Made by a program: the position numbers and the translations under genes. From an uncultured Sphingomonas sp. (GTDB lineage: Bacteria; Pseudomonadota; Alphaproteobacteria; Sphingomonadales; Sphingomonadaceae): a DNA stretch of 7,149 bases. The stretch's first letter is position 1. Each line of letters begins with the position of its first letter. The DNA is taken from positions 1 through 7,149 of the forward strand of contig CAMLSA010000132.1 of assembly GCA_946482655.1 (NCBI GenBank), read 5' to 3'. Positions 1 through 6,331 of the stretch are shown here, one piece after another. Under the pieces are notes generated by a model. It saw nothing but the letters and a program-made list of their open reading frames with translations, ran no database searches and had not been told where the DNA came from.

Positions 1-5
1 AAAAG

Positions 6-74
6 TGTCACCCATGTCTCCGGTACATTCTGTCACCTATCTCTCGGGTCGCTCACTTGTGTCCAGTCTGACAC
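6..74. repeat. Tandem 19-bp motifs, possible insertion-sequence end
   Basis: A 19-bp motif beginning TGTCACC occurs at 6-24 and again at 31-49, matching at 16 of 19 positions with a 25-bp period. A short hairpin follows, GTGTC (59-63) and GACAC (70-74). Repeated transposase-binding motifs of this kind are typical of the termini of some insertion sequences (IS21- and IS481-like elements are candidates), so the window probably begins just outside, or in the last bases of, such an element. No transposase is visible inside the window, the outer boundary is off the left edge, and no target-site duplication can be checked. The IS reading is inference; the repeats are directly visible. Confidence 0.35.
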
Positions 75-290
75 CGGCGACGGTATTCGCCTGCATCGCA
101 CATCGCCGCGCAGCGAAGATGAGCACGAACCCCGTGATTGCAATAGCTGGTGAAAATATGCGGGCGGCGGCGGCGTTGGCAGTGAACACGGTCTCATTGA
201 AGCCGGGTGAGCGGCCGGACCCGCTTCCCGTGCATCATGTCTCAGCTACCGGAACACGGCCCTCGACATCGCGTTCGGGGGGCTCCAGTC
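75..290. other. Intergenic stretch without a convincing gene
   Basis: A reading frame stays open from a GTG at 5 through to the gene at 305, but its translation is low-complexity and arginine/proline/serine-rich, it has no ribosome binding site, and it would bury the clear signal peptide that starts at 305. I treat the stretch as the upstream region of that gene. I could not assign a promoter with good -35 and -10 boxes at acceptable spacing. Confidence 0.5.
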
Positions 291-297
291 GAGGGAG
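291..297 (+). promoter_or_regulatory. Ribosome binding site of the four-repeat exported protein
   Basis: GAGGGAG sits seven bases ahead of the ATG at 305. Together with the signal peptide that starts there, it fixes the start against the longer open frame that runs back to position 5. Confidence 0.7.
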
Positions 298-304
298 AAT
301 ATCC

Positions 305-685
305 ATGCTTGCAAGAACCGTCATAGCCGCGACCGTGTTGTGCCTGGGCACGGCTCCGGCCTGGTCCCAGTCCGCGGTCGAGCGCGCCAATGCGAAGAAC
401 CAGCGGGCGATCGAGCACCGCATGGCCAACTGCCCTCCCGGCAATCAAGCGGCCTGTGAGCGCGCCAATCAGAATGACCGCGAAGCGATCGCCCACAGGA
501 ATGCGACCGCCACCCCCGATCAGCGCGATCCGGACGCCGTGCTCGCCCGCGCCAACGAACGGGATGCCCGCAGCATTGAATATCGCAACGAGAATTGCCC
601 TTCGGGAAACAAGGCCGCGTGCGCGCGCGCCAATGCGAAGACGAAACGCGCCATGGCCAAGCGGAACGCCGAGATCCGGGACTAG
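305..685 (+). CDS. Small exported protein with four degenerate 25-residue repeats
   Basis: This encodes 126 residues. Residues 1-21 form a signal peptide: MLAR, then a hydrophobic core TVIAATVLCLGTAP ending AWS, with cleavage probably before or just after the following Gln-Ser. The mature part is about 105 residues, hydrophilic and charged, and consists of four imperfect repeats of about 25 residues. Their shared core is A-x-x-RAN-x5-(A/S)(I/M)-x-(H/Y/K)RN. Repeats 1 and 3 end in NCPxGNxAAC; repeat 2 has lost this cysteine tail and repeat 4 ends before it. The four mature cysteines therefore form two Cys-x7-Cys pairs that could make disulfides in the periplasm. I recognise no named family. 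The GAGGGAG site at 291-297 sets the start. It converges on the large KAP NTPase gene with only 38 bp between stop codons, so the two are not in one operon. It could be a periplasmic or surface repeat protein; its function is unknown. Confidence 0.75.
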   Translation: MLARTVIAATVLCLGTAPAWSQSAVERANAKNQRAIEHRMANCPPGNQAACERANQNDREAIAHRNATATPDQRDPDAVLARANERDARSIEYRNENCPSGNKAACARANAKTKRAMAKRNAEIRD

Positions 686-727
686 ATGTTTGGTACCGGA
701 ATTTGATAGCATTGGACTAACATCTAG
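682..727. terminator. Inverted repeat spanning two convergent stop codons
   Basis: CTAGATGTT at 682-690 and AACATCTAG at 719-727 form a perfect 9-bp dyad with a 28-base spacer. The left arm contains the TAG stop of the + strand gene and the right arm contains the TAG stop of the - strand gene. A shared bidirectional terminator is a reasonable reading, but the stem is not GC-rich, the loop is long and no T-tract follows on either strand, so intrinsic termination would be weak. Confidence 0.35.
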
Positions 728-3700
728 GCGGGCAGGCTTTCCGCTTCGGGCGGGCTTTGTCGCGGCGCCCGTGACGGCCGCTTGGTTCTTCGCGGTGTTG
801 AGGGCGCCGAGCCTCCGGAAGACGTTGCCGCGAGAATCGAAACCTCGCCCTCGATACGGATACCGTTGATCGAATGCTCGAACGCGTTGAGTTCGGCTGC
901 CGATGGCGGCCAGCCCGCGCCCGTCATGGCGGCATAGGCCCGGACGGCGCCCTGCAACAGGTCACCGTCGTCGTCGGTTTCGCCGTTCGCCTGCCCGAAT
1001 CCGTTCTCGATCCGCTGCCGCCAATCATCGGCATGGAGCATCTGAATCGCACCGAGAGCGACAATACGATGCTCGGCGACCACGTCGATCGTCGCGGCCG
1101 ACTGCTGTCCATCGGTCCGGGCGACGAGGCGGCTCAGGCGCCGAACCCACGCCATCGGGCCCGCATATCCGCCCGGCCCGGCGCCTTCGGCCTGCTGGAG
1201 CATGGCCAGATAGCGGAGCCGGTTGCCGAAGCGCTTGATCGCCCGCGGCGAAGGAGTCTTGCGGGCGACCACCGGCGTCCATGCCTTGAGCGCCTCTGCA
1301 AAGGCGCTCGAATCGCGCACGACCTCGTTCCGGTGCCGGAGCCGGTAGCGAATGACGACGGCGATGGCGGCAAGCGCCGCACAGAGCAGATAGAGCGGCC
1401 ACAGCCGGCCCTCGCTTCCGTCCCGGCCCGGTTCGACCTTCACCTCCCTCCGGGCCGGCTGCGCGGCCGCCGCGGCCGCCGCGGCAGACTTGACGGGAGT
1501 GCTCATCGACGCGGGGCCCGCCGCGCCTTCGCCGGATCGAGCGACGGCAGATGGCTGGGCGGCGACCGCCCGGACCGGTGGCGCAAGCCGGAAATATTGA
1601 GCGCTGAGCGCCCAGCCGGCGGCCGCAACCCCGGCAGCGACGGCAAGCGGTGCGACATAGCGCCTCACCCACTGGCCGCCGGCGGCGAGCCAATCATCAT
1701 CTTCGTCATCCCTCTCGGACTGCATCAGCAGCAGATGCGGCGGGATGTCCGCGCGCGAGGGCACCTTGATCTCGAGGTTGATCAGTTTCTGAAGATATTC
1801 TCCCGCATATTTGCGGCGCTTCTCCCGTTCTGCCCGATCGCGTTCGTGCGGCGGCCCGTCCGGGGAGATGACGGCGTCGAGCTCGACCAGTTCCTGCGCG
1901 ATGTCCTTGAACGACAGGGCGAGCGCCGCCTGCACGCGATGGGTCGCCATGCCGAACACGACGAAGCACTCGCCCGACGACATCAGGAAATTGACGGACT
2001 CCATGACCTGCAGCACCGTATCCGGGCGGCACCGGTCGAGGTCGTCTATCACGATCACCAGCGGGTATGGCAGCGCCGTGGTGACTTCATCGAACTGGCT
2101 CTGGAAGCGTGTCCGGAAACTCACCTGCGCCGATGCGTCGCTCAGCTTGAAATTCTCCACCGATTTGGTGAGCAACACCGCAGGATCGGTGCCGAACGAT
2201 TTCAGGGCCCTTCGGACGCCGGCGAATATGGCCAGGGCCGAGCCCACTTGGGGCACAACCCACAAGGAACGCGCGGCGGCCTCCTTGTCCGTGTTCCCAC
2301 CGCCGTCCTTGAACAGGCCGCCGATCAATTCGCCGATCTGGGCCCAGCCCTGGGCGCCGTTGAGCATGAAGAAGGCGAGGAGCGCACAGGTGAGAAACAG
2401 CAGCAGCAGCGACAGGCGCCACCACTTCACCGCTCGCATCCAGAAGAGCCGCGTCCGGAAGCTGAGCCCCTGCGGCGTGAGGAAGGGCGGCAAGGCCTTG
2501 TCTCGAATGGCCGCGAGCAGCGCGGCGAGAAGCTGCTCCTCGTCCTGATGATGCCAGGCATTGAACCAGACCGGACGATTGCCGTGCAGGCGCAAATCCT
2601 CGCACATCATCTGCATCAGGCTACTCTTGCCGGTGCCCCAGTCGCCGGAGACGGCGAGCGTCAGCGGCGGGCGGGTCGCCTCGTTGCGAAGGAAGCGGGA
2701 GATGCCTCGGGCCAGTGCGGTGAATTGCAGCTTGTCGTCGACTACCGACGCCGCCGGAGCATCGGTCACACCGATCGCGGCCACCCCCTCCTTGGATTCG
2801 GGCGGGGCCGGGCGAAATGCCGAGACCATCAGCGCCACCGCCAGGCCGAACGCCGGATAGAACCAGGGCGCGGGCAACCGGCGATAGACTGCGCCCGGTT
2901 GCGCGGGGCCGGCCCGCAGCTGGGGATACCAGCTGGTGCCGCCGTCGGAGGTGGCGAGGATCGTGCCCGCACCGGCCGCCCAGGCGTGTTTACGGTCGGC
3001 GAGCGCTGCGATGTCCTCGATCGCCCCATGGGTCGAGATCGTCTGCTGCTGCCACTCCGCTCCGCCGCTGGTGGTGCCCGAGATCGCTCCTCCAGGTCCT
3101 GCGGCCCATCCGCTCGTAGCGTCCGTCATGGCCAGCGCGCTGAGGGACCCGGGTCCGCTGACGGAGTTTTCAGGCGTACCGACGAACAAAGCTCCTCCGG
3201 CGATTCCCGCTATGCCGGGTGAGGCGGGAAGAGGGGAGAGGGCGGTGATCGGATCACGCCGAGGCAGCGGCGCGGACGGAGCGGGGGCGGGATTGATGGG
3301 CATTACGGCCGGCCGTCGGGAGGCGCTCTTCGCCGCCGCGCTGGGGCGCGGGTTCGGGGCCGGCTTGGCGGATCGCTCGAGCTGCGCCTGCATCGTCTGC
3401 TGCGGGGGTTCGTACAGTTGCGCGGCGGAATCCTTGGACGGGTCCGGCGGCGGCGATTTGGATAGGCTGTCGCTTGGCGGCCGCTGTTCGGCTTTTTCGG
3501 CCGGAACGAAGGCGATCCGCTGGAATGGCGGCCGGTTGGATGCCGGCGTATAGACGGCGGGAACGAAGGCGCTGTTCGGATTGTTCGCCTGATGGACATC
3601 ATAGGCGATGGCCTTTGCCATGCCGTAGCCAGCGCGGTCCGCGGCCGCGCCGGTGGTGCCCGTCGTCATTCCCCCGCGCGACCAACTGAGGCCACCGTCC

Positions 3701-4440
3701 TTCGTGGCGTAGAGGATGCCGTCGTCTCCGCCCAGCCAGCCGGTCATGCCATCATTGCTCAAGGCGACGGCGCGGAAATCGCGTCCGCCCACCGCCCCGG
3801 CGGCGGCCCAGCTCGCTCCGCCATCGGACGAGATCGATATCGCACCACCCGCGCCGACGGCGATCATCCGGATCCCGTCGGCGGAGATGGCGGTCGCATA
3901 ATATTCGCCGGGCGGAGCGCCCGCGACCGTCCAGGCCGGTTGCGCCGGCCGCCTCACCAGCACCGCGTCGTTGTCTCCGACGGCGACCGCCGTCGCGCCG
4001 TCCGCCGACATGGCGACGTCGTGCAGCGTTGTGCCGCCCCCCCTTCGCGCCCGCCGCCAGTCCAGACCACCATTGTCGGTGGCCAGGATCAATCCGCCCT
4101 CTCCGACCGCAACGCCGCTCTTGCCGTCAGCGGCGAAGGCGATGCCGAACAGGTGTCCGCCGACCCTGGTCAGCCGTAGCGTGGGATTGATCTCCAGCGG
4201 GTAGAGCAGCGTGTCGACGGGCCCCCGCTGCGCATAGCCATGGGCATCGGGATAGACTTGCTGCAGCGAAGCGAGCACTGTCGTGATCAGCAGAAAAATC
4301 CCCGCGACGACCATGGTTGCCCGAGATCGCGCCTTCGACCGCGCCCGTCCGCCGACGTGCGTCGAGGTTCCTGTGTTGGTAGCCGCCGCCATCCTGTGCC
4401 GCTTCTCCGCACGCCCAGCAGACCGATTCGGGAAAGACAC
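724..4440 (-). CDS. Membrane-anchored KAP-family P-loop NTPase with Asp-box propeller region
   Basis: This encodes 1238 residues. Residues 42-59 form a first membrane helix. Residues about 90-255 and 430-510 hold Asp-box (BNR/YCF48-like) blades with the pattern S/T-x-(D/S)-x-GG-x-x-W; five are visible near residues 121, 204, 246, 456 and 497. A proline/alanine-rich linker (about 295-410) splits them. A second helix (about 525-542) leads to the KAP NTPase: Walker A GDWGTGKSS (599-607), the family-typical WFNAW (625-629), an inserted pair of hydrophobic helices (about 673-693 and 726-743), and Walker B LVIVIDDLDRC (794-804). Two more helices (about 926-948 and 1012-1031) follow, then a C-terminal RAIKRFGNRLR segment (1066-1076) like the helical tail of KAP proteins. 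The blades are probably periplasmic and the NTPase cytoplasmic. The KAP family includes Kidins220/ARMS and phage-excluding PifA; the role here is unknown. The GTG at 4440 has GAGG eight bases upstream. An ATG at 4392, with GGAGAA ten bases upstream, is a serious alternative that would drop 16 residues. Confidence 0.85.
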   Translation of the reverse strand: MSFPNRSAGRAEKRHRMAAATNTGTSTHVGGRARSKARSRATMVVAGIFLLITTVLASLQQVYPDAHGYAQRGPVDTLLYPLEINPTLRLTRVGGHLFGIAFAADGKSGVAVGEGGLILATDNGGLDWRRARRGGGTTLHDVAMSADGATAVAVGDNDAVLVRRPAQPAWTVAGAPPGEYYATAISADGIRMIAVGAGGAISISSDGGASWAAAGAVGGRDFRAVALSNDGMTGWLGGDDGILYATKDGGLSWSRGGMTTGTTGAAADRAGYGMAKAIAYDVHQANNPNSAFVPAVYTPASNRPPFQRIAFVPAEKAEQRPPSDSLSKSPPPDPSKDSAAQLYEPPQQTMQAQLERSAKPAPNPRPSAAAKSASRRPAVMPINPAPAPSAPLPRRDPITALSPLPASPGIAGIAGGALFVGTPENSVSGPGSLSALAMTDATSGWAAGPGGAISGTTSGGAEWQQQTISTHGAIEDIAALADRKHAWAAGAGTILATSDGGTSWYPQLRAGPAQPGAVYRRLPAPWFYPAFGLAVALMVSAFRPAPPESKEGVAAIGVTDAPAASVVDDKLQFTALARGISRFLRNEATRPPLTLAVSGDWGTGKSSLMQMMCEDLRLHGNRPVWFNAWHHQDEEQLLAALLAAIRDKALPPFLTPQGLSFRTRLFWMRAVKWWRLSLLLLFLTCALLAFFMLNGAQGWAQIGELIGGLFKDGGGNTDKEAAARSLWVVPQVGSALAIFAGVRRALKSFGTDPAVLLTKSVENFKLSDASAQVSFRTRFQSQFDEVTTALPYPLVIVIDDLDRCRPDTVLQVMESVNFLMSSGECFVVFGMATHRVQAALALSFKDIAQELVELDAVISPDGPPHERDRAEREKRRKYAGEYLQKLINLEIKVPSRADIPPHLLLMQSERDDEDDDWLAAGGQWVRRYVAPLAVAAGVAAAGWALSAQYFRLAPPVRAVAAQPSAVARSGEGAAGPASMSTPVKSAAAAAAAAQPARREVKVEPGRDGSEGRLWPLYLLCAALAAIAVVIRYRLRHRNEVVRDSSAFAEALKAWTPVVARKTPSPRAIKRFGNRLRYLAMLQQAEGAGPGGYAGPMAWVRRLSRLVARTDGQQSAATIDVVAEHRIVALGAIQMLHADDWRQRIENGFGQANGETDDDGDLLQGAVRAYAAMTGAGWPPSAAELNAFEHSINGIRIEGEVSILAATSSGGSAPSTPRRTKRPSRAPRQSPPEAESLPA

Positions 4441-4495
4441 GAAACCGGCCTCGACAATAGCACCTTACTCGGGTTCTCGCGAGATGATCACGGCA

Positions 4496-4828
4496 CTACG
4501 GGATTGGGCGCGTCAGCGTCGTAACAGCGGTGCCCGTCGTCGGTTGCGCAGCGCCCTGAGCGCGGGATGCATGTGCTGGCGCAGATCGTTGCTCCCATGC
4601 CATGTCCGCGACCGCGTGGATATGTGCGGTCAGCTCCCATTTGACCGGAGAGCCGGGAGCCGCGCGAATCCAGCCTCGGTCGGCGAGGGTCATGATCGCC
4701 CGTTGCACGGCGCTCTTGTCGTCGCCGAGCAGCCGGGCAAGAGCGCTGACCCCGATGGGCTGATGCCGCGCGATGCCTTCAAGCGCGGTAAGAACCCGAG
4801 CAGCGCTTTGTATCCGCTTGACCCCCAT
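4496..4828 (-). pseudogene. Decayed IclR-type regulator keeping only its DNA-binding domain
   Basis: The 110-residue frame begins MGVKRIQSAARVLTALEG and continues through a winged helix-turn-helix (about residues 5-72) of the IclR type: VSALARLLGDDKSAVQRAI followed by the wing ending WELTAHIHAVA. IclR regulators are normally about 250 residues with a C-terminal ligand domain; here translation stops at 4496. The damage is visible. After HAVADMA the family-like continuation GSNDLRQHMHPALRALR lies in the next frame (4546-4596), and the original frame then resumes with TTGTAVTTLTRPIP before TAG. That implies at least two indels plus a stop. The ATG at 4828 is preferred over the one at 4852 because GGGGAGAG (4834-4841) sits five bases ahead of it. 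A 110-residue DNA-binding remnant may still be made. It lies 55 bp upstream of the KAP NTPase gene on the same strand. Confidence 0.65.
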
Positions 4829-4833
4829 CAACG

Positions 4834-4841
4834 CTCTCCCC
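4834..4841 (-). promoter_or_regulatory. Ribosome binding site selecting the start at 4828
   Basis: Read on the minus strand, GGGGAGAG lies five bases before the ATG at 4828. The alternative ATG at 4852 has no purine-rich site ahead of it. This decides the start of the IclR-type remnant. Confidence 0.6.
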
Positions 4842-4865
4842 GACCTATTCATGCGCGCAATGAAT

Positions 4866-4882
4866 GTATTATCGGGTAATAC
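4866..4882. promoter_or_regulatory. Perfect 6-5-6 dyad, candidate operator of the IclR-type gene
   Basis: GTATTA (4866-4871), spacer TCGGG, TAATAC (4877-4882) form a perfect 17-bp inverted repeat, an AT-rich island in GC-rich DNA. It ends 38 bp upstream of the preferred start at 4828. On the minus strand it includes GATAAT, a good -10 hexamer, although no clear -35 lies at 16-18 bp. A dyad over a -10 box ahead of a regulator gene suggests autoregulation. Which protein binds is not known. Confidence 0.45.
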
Positions 4883-4934
4883 GTGCCGCCGGCGGCTGCA
4901 AGCCTTGCTACCATCTGCGTCGGGGGCAGGTGCG

Positions 4935-4973
4935 TAATTGAAACGGCACCGGCGCGCTGGCGCCGATGCCGTT
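4935..4973 (-). terminator. Intrinsic terminator of the Gly/Ala-rich exported protein gene
   Basis: On the minus strand, arms at 4960-4973 and 4942-4955 pair over 14 bp with one G-U wobble and enclose a four-base CAGC loop. The stem is GC-rich and is followed by GTTTCAATTA, a T-rich run. It begins 20 bases after the stop at 4994, so it most likely ends the transcript of that gene and insulates the IclR/KAP block below. Confidence 0.7.
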
Positions 4974-4993
4974 CATGTCTCCGGTTCAGCGGT

Positions 4994-5506
4994 TCAGTTT
5001 TCGCGGTTCGCCTGACTGCGGGCGTTCGATTGGACTGCCGCGCTCCCGCTGACCGCGGCACCGCTGTTGGCGGCGCTTTCCACCTCCTTACGCGTCTTCC
5101 GCTTGGCGCGCTTGACGTCATTTGCGGCACTGCGGGTCGTCTGATCCGCCTTCGCCGCGGTATCGGCCACGGCACCCGTTGCCATATCTGTTCTGGGGGT
5201 CTGCGCCGCGACACCGGCGTTGGCCGAGCCGCCGGCCGTCGCGCCGACGGCGTTGCCCGTGGCCCGGGTGCCGCTTCCGAGCGAGCCGTCGGCGGAGGCG
5301 TTCGCGCTGCCGCCCGCGGCGCGCGGATCGACGCTACCGCTCGCACCGAGCGATCCGGTGCCGCCGACATTCGAGCCCACCGAACCCACCCCGCCGCCGA
5401 GTGATCCACCTAGGCCGCCGCCGACCGCGCCGCTCAATTGCGCCACGCCAGGAGCCGACATCAGGCCAAGCGCCATCACGCTGCTCGCGAAGATAATTGT
5501 TTTCAT
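4994..5506 (-). CDS. Exported Gly/Ala/Ser-rich low-complexity protein
   Basis: This encodes 170 residues. Residues 1-22 are a signal peptide: MK-TIIFASSVMALGLMSAP, then GVA before a Gln. The mature protein is low-complexity. Residues about 25-100 are glycine/serine/alanine-rich with repeated VGG, LGG and GSLG units, residues about 100-128 are Ala/Thr-rich, and residues 131-142 form a strongly basic cluster (VKRAKRKTRKEV) before an Ala/Ser/Asn tail. It contains no cysteine or tryptophan, so a compact enzyme is unlikely; a cell-surface, periplasmic or matrix-associated structural protein fits better. Paired purine sites GGAG (5517-5520) and AAGGA (5512-5516) stand just ahead of the ATG. It lies 81 bp downstream of the Crp/Fnr gene on the same strand, so co-transcription is possible, and it ends at a strong terminator. 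I do not recognise a family; the coding call rests on the signal peptide, the RBS and the terminator. Confidence 0.7.
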   Translation of the reverse strand: MKTIIFASSVMALGLMSAPGVAQLSGAVGGGLGGSLGGGVGSVGSNVGGTGSLGASGSVDPRAAGGSANASADGSLGSGTRATGNAVGATAGGSANAGVAAQTPRTDMATGAVADTAAKADQTTRSAANDVKRAKRKTRKEVESAANSGAAVSGSAAVQSNARSQANREN

Positions 5507-5536
5507 GTCCGTCCTTCTCCGTTTCGCGGCCGTAGC

Positions 5537-5550
5537 GGTCGCTCCCGACC
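5537..5550. repeat. Short perfect hairpin between the Crp/Fnr and Gly-rich genes
   Basis: GGTCG (5537-5541) and CGACC (5546-5550) flank a four-base loop, in the 81-bp gap upstream of the Gly-rich gene. It has no T-tract, so it is not a convincing terminator. It could be an operator or a transcript stem, or chance in GC-rich DNA. Confidence 0.25.
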
Positions 5551-5587
5551 TGCAACGCGCGATCGGCCGGATCGATCCCGTAACGGC

Positions 5588-6331
5588 TCAGGCCGCCACC
5601 GAATCGGGCTCGCGCGGGTAGACGCCGGCCAGGACGGTGTCGAAGTGATCGCGCACACGGCCGTTGCAGTCGCACGCGACCGCGCTCAGGCGGTCGGCAT
5701 CGAGAATCAGGATCCGCCGCCGTCGCGAGCCCAATATGCCGCTGGCGCCGAAATGGCGCAGCGAACGGTTGATGAAGCTGCGACCGACGCCGAGCATCTC
5801 GCCGAGCTGTTCCTGGGTGATGACTATCTCGTCGGTTCCGATCCGGTCGCGGGTCGCGATCAGCCAGCGTGCCAGGCGCTGGGCAATGGTGTGCGAGGCA
5901 TTACAGGCGGCGGACTGGAAGATCTGGGCGACGAGGCAGTCCCCATAGCGGGCCAACCAGTTGGCGATGGCGGGCGATTGTTCCTTGGCTTGGGCCAGCG
6001 CGGCCAGCGGCAGCCGCAGGAAACGCCCGCCGAACTGGACATGCGCGCGCGCATATGCCGGGAGGCGGCCGGTCGATACCAAGCCGCCCACGGCGCCTTC
6101 GCGGCCGATCAGCGCGGCATCCACCATATGGTTGGTGTCGGCCGCGACGAGGAAGGATGCTGCGGCCGCATCGAGTGGAAACCAGGCGTAGCGAACGTCG
6201 CCGCCGGCCTCTTGCAGGATCTTGCCCGTAGCACATTCGTGCAGGGTGAAGGATGGCAGCAGCAGCTCGAGGTCCTGAGGCTTGAGCGCGGCAAGCAATC
6301 GGTTCTGATGAGCTGTGTGTGCGTCTATCAT
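5588..6331 (-). CDS. Crp/Fnr-family transcriptional regulator
   Basis: This encodes 247 residues, the usual length for the family. Residues about 20-115 form the cyclic-nucleotide-binding-like beta-roll, including the cassette region VDAALIGREGAVGG (70-83). The canonical cAMP-contacting Arg-Ser pair of E. coli CRP is not evident, so cAMP is an unlikely ligand. A dimerisation helix (about 115-150) leads to a Crp-type helix-turn-helix: ITQEQLGEMLGVGRSFINRSL (171-191, given here with its continuation RHFGASGIL to 200). There is no N-terminal cysteine cluster, so it is not an Fe-S oxygen sensor of the FNR kind. The ATG at 6331 is chosen because GGAG (6338-6341) lies six bases upstream and because the fold starts about there; the frame stays open another 141 codons upstream to 6754. 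It is followed by the Gly-rich exported protein gene on the same strand. The regulated genes and signal are unknown. Confidence 0.88.
   Translation of the reverse strand: MIDAHTAHQNRLLAALKPQDLELLLPSFTLHECATGKILQEAGGDVRYAWFPLDAAAASFLVAADTNHMVDAALIGREGAVGGLVSTGRLPAYARAHVQFGGRFLRLPLAALAQAKEQSPAIANWLARYGDCLVAQIFQSAACNASHTIAQRLARWLIATRDRIGTDEIVITQEQLGEMLGVGRSFINRSLRHFGASGILGSRRRRILILDADRLSAVACDCNGRVRDHFDTVLAGVYPREPDSVAA

Noticed and set aside
5..304. N-terminal extension of the four-repeat protein from a GTG at 5
   Set aside because: It would place about 100 low-complexity residues ahead of a clear signal peptide. A good ribosome binding site exists at 291-297 for the start at 305, and the extension overlaps the IS-like repeats.
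390..869. 159-codon frame overlapping the four-repeat gene
   Set aside because: It is out of frame with a signal-peptide protein that has a real RBS, and it crosses the convergent stop codons into the KAP gene; it is Arg/Pro-rich and motif-free.
1463..1487. Tandem GCGGCCGCC units as a possible regulatory repeat
   Set aside because: They encode the poly-alanine tract of the KAP protein (about residues 985-993), so codon-level low complexity explains them.
874..3222. Very long open frame (782 codons) on the + strand
   Set aside because: It lies wholly antisense to the KAP NTPase gene, has an arginine/histidine/glycine-rich composition with no domain, and is the expected mirror of a GC-rich coding strand. 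The opposite strand has clear motifs.
4885..4896. GCCGCC/GGCGGC 12-bp palindrome
   Set aside because: Such palindromes are common by chance at this GC content, and it has no loop or T-tract to act as a terminator.
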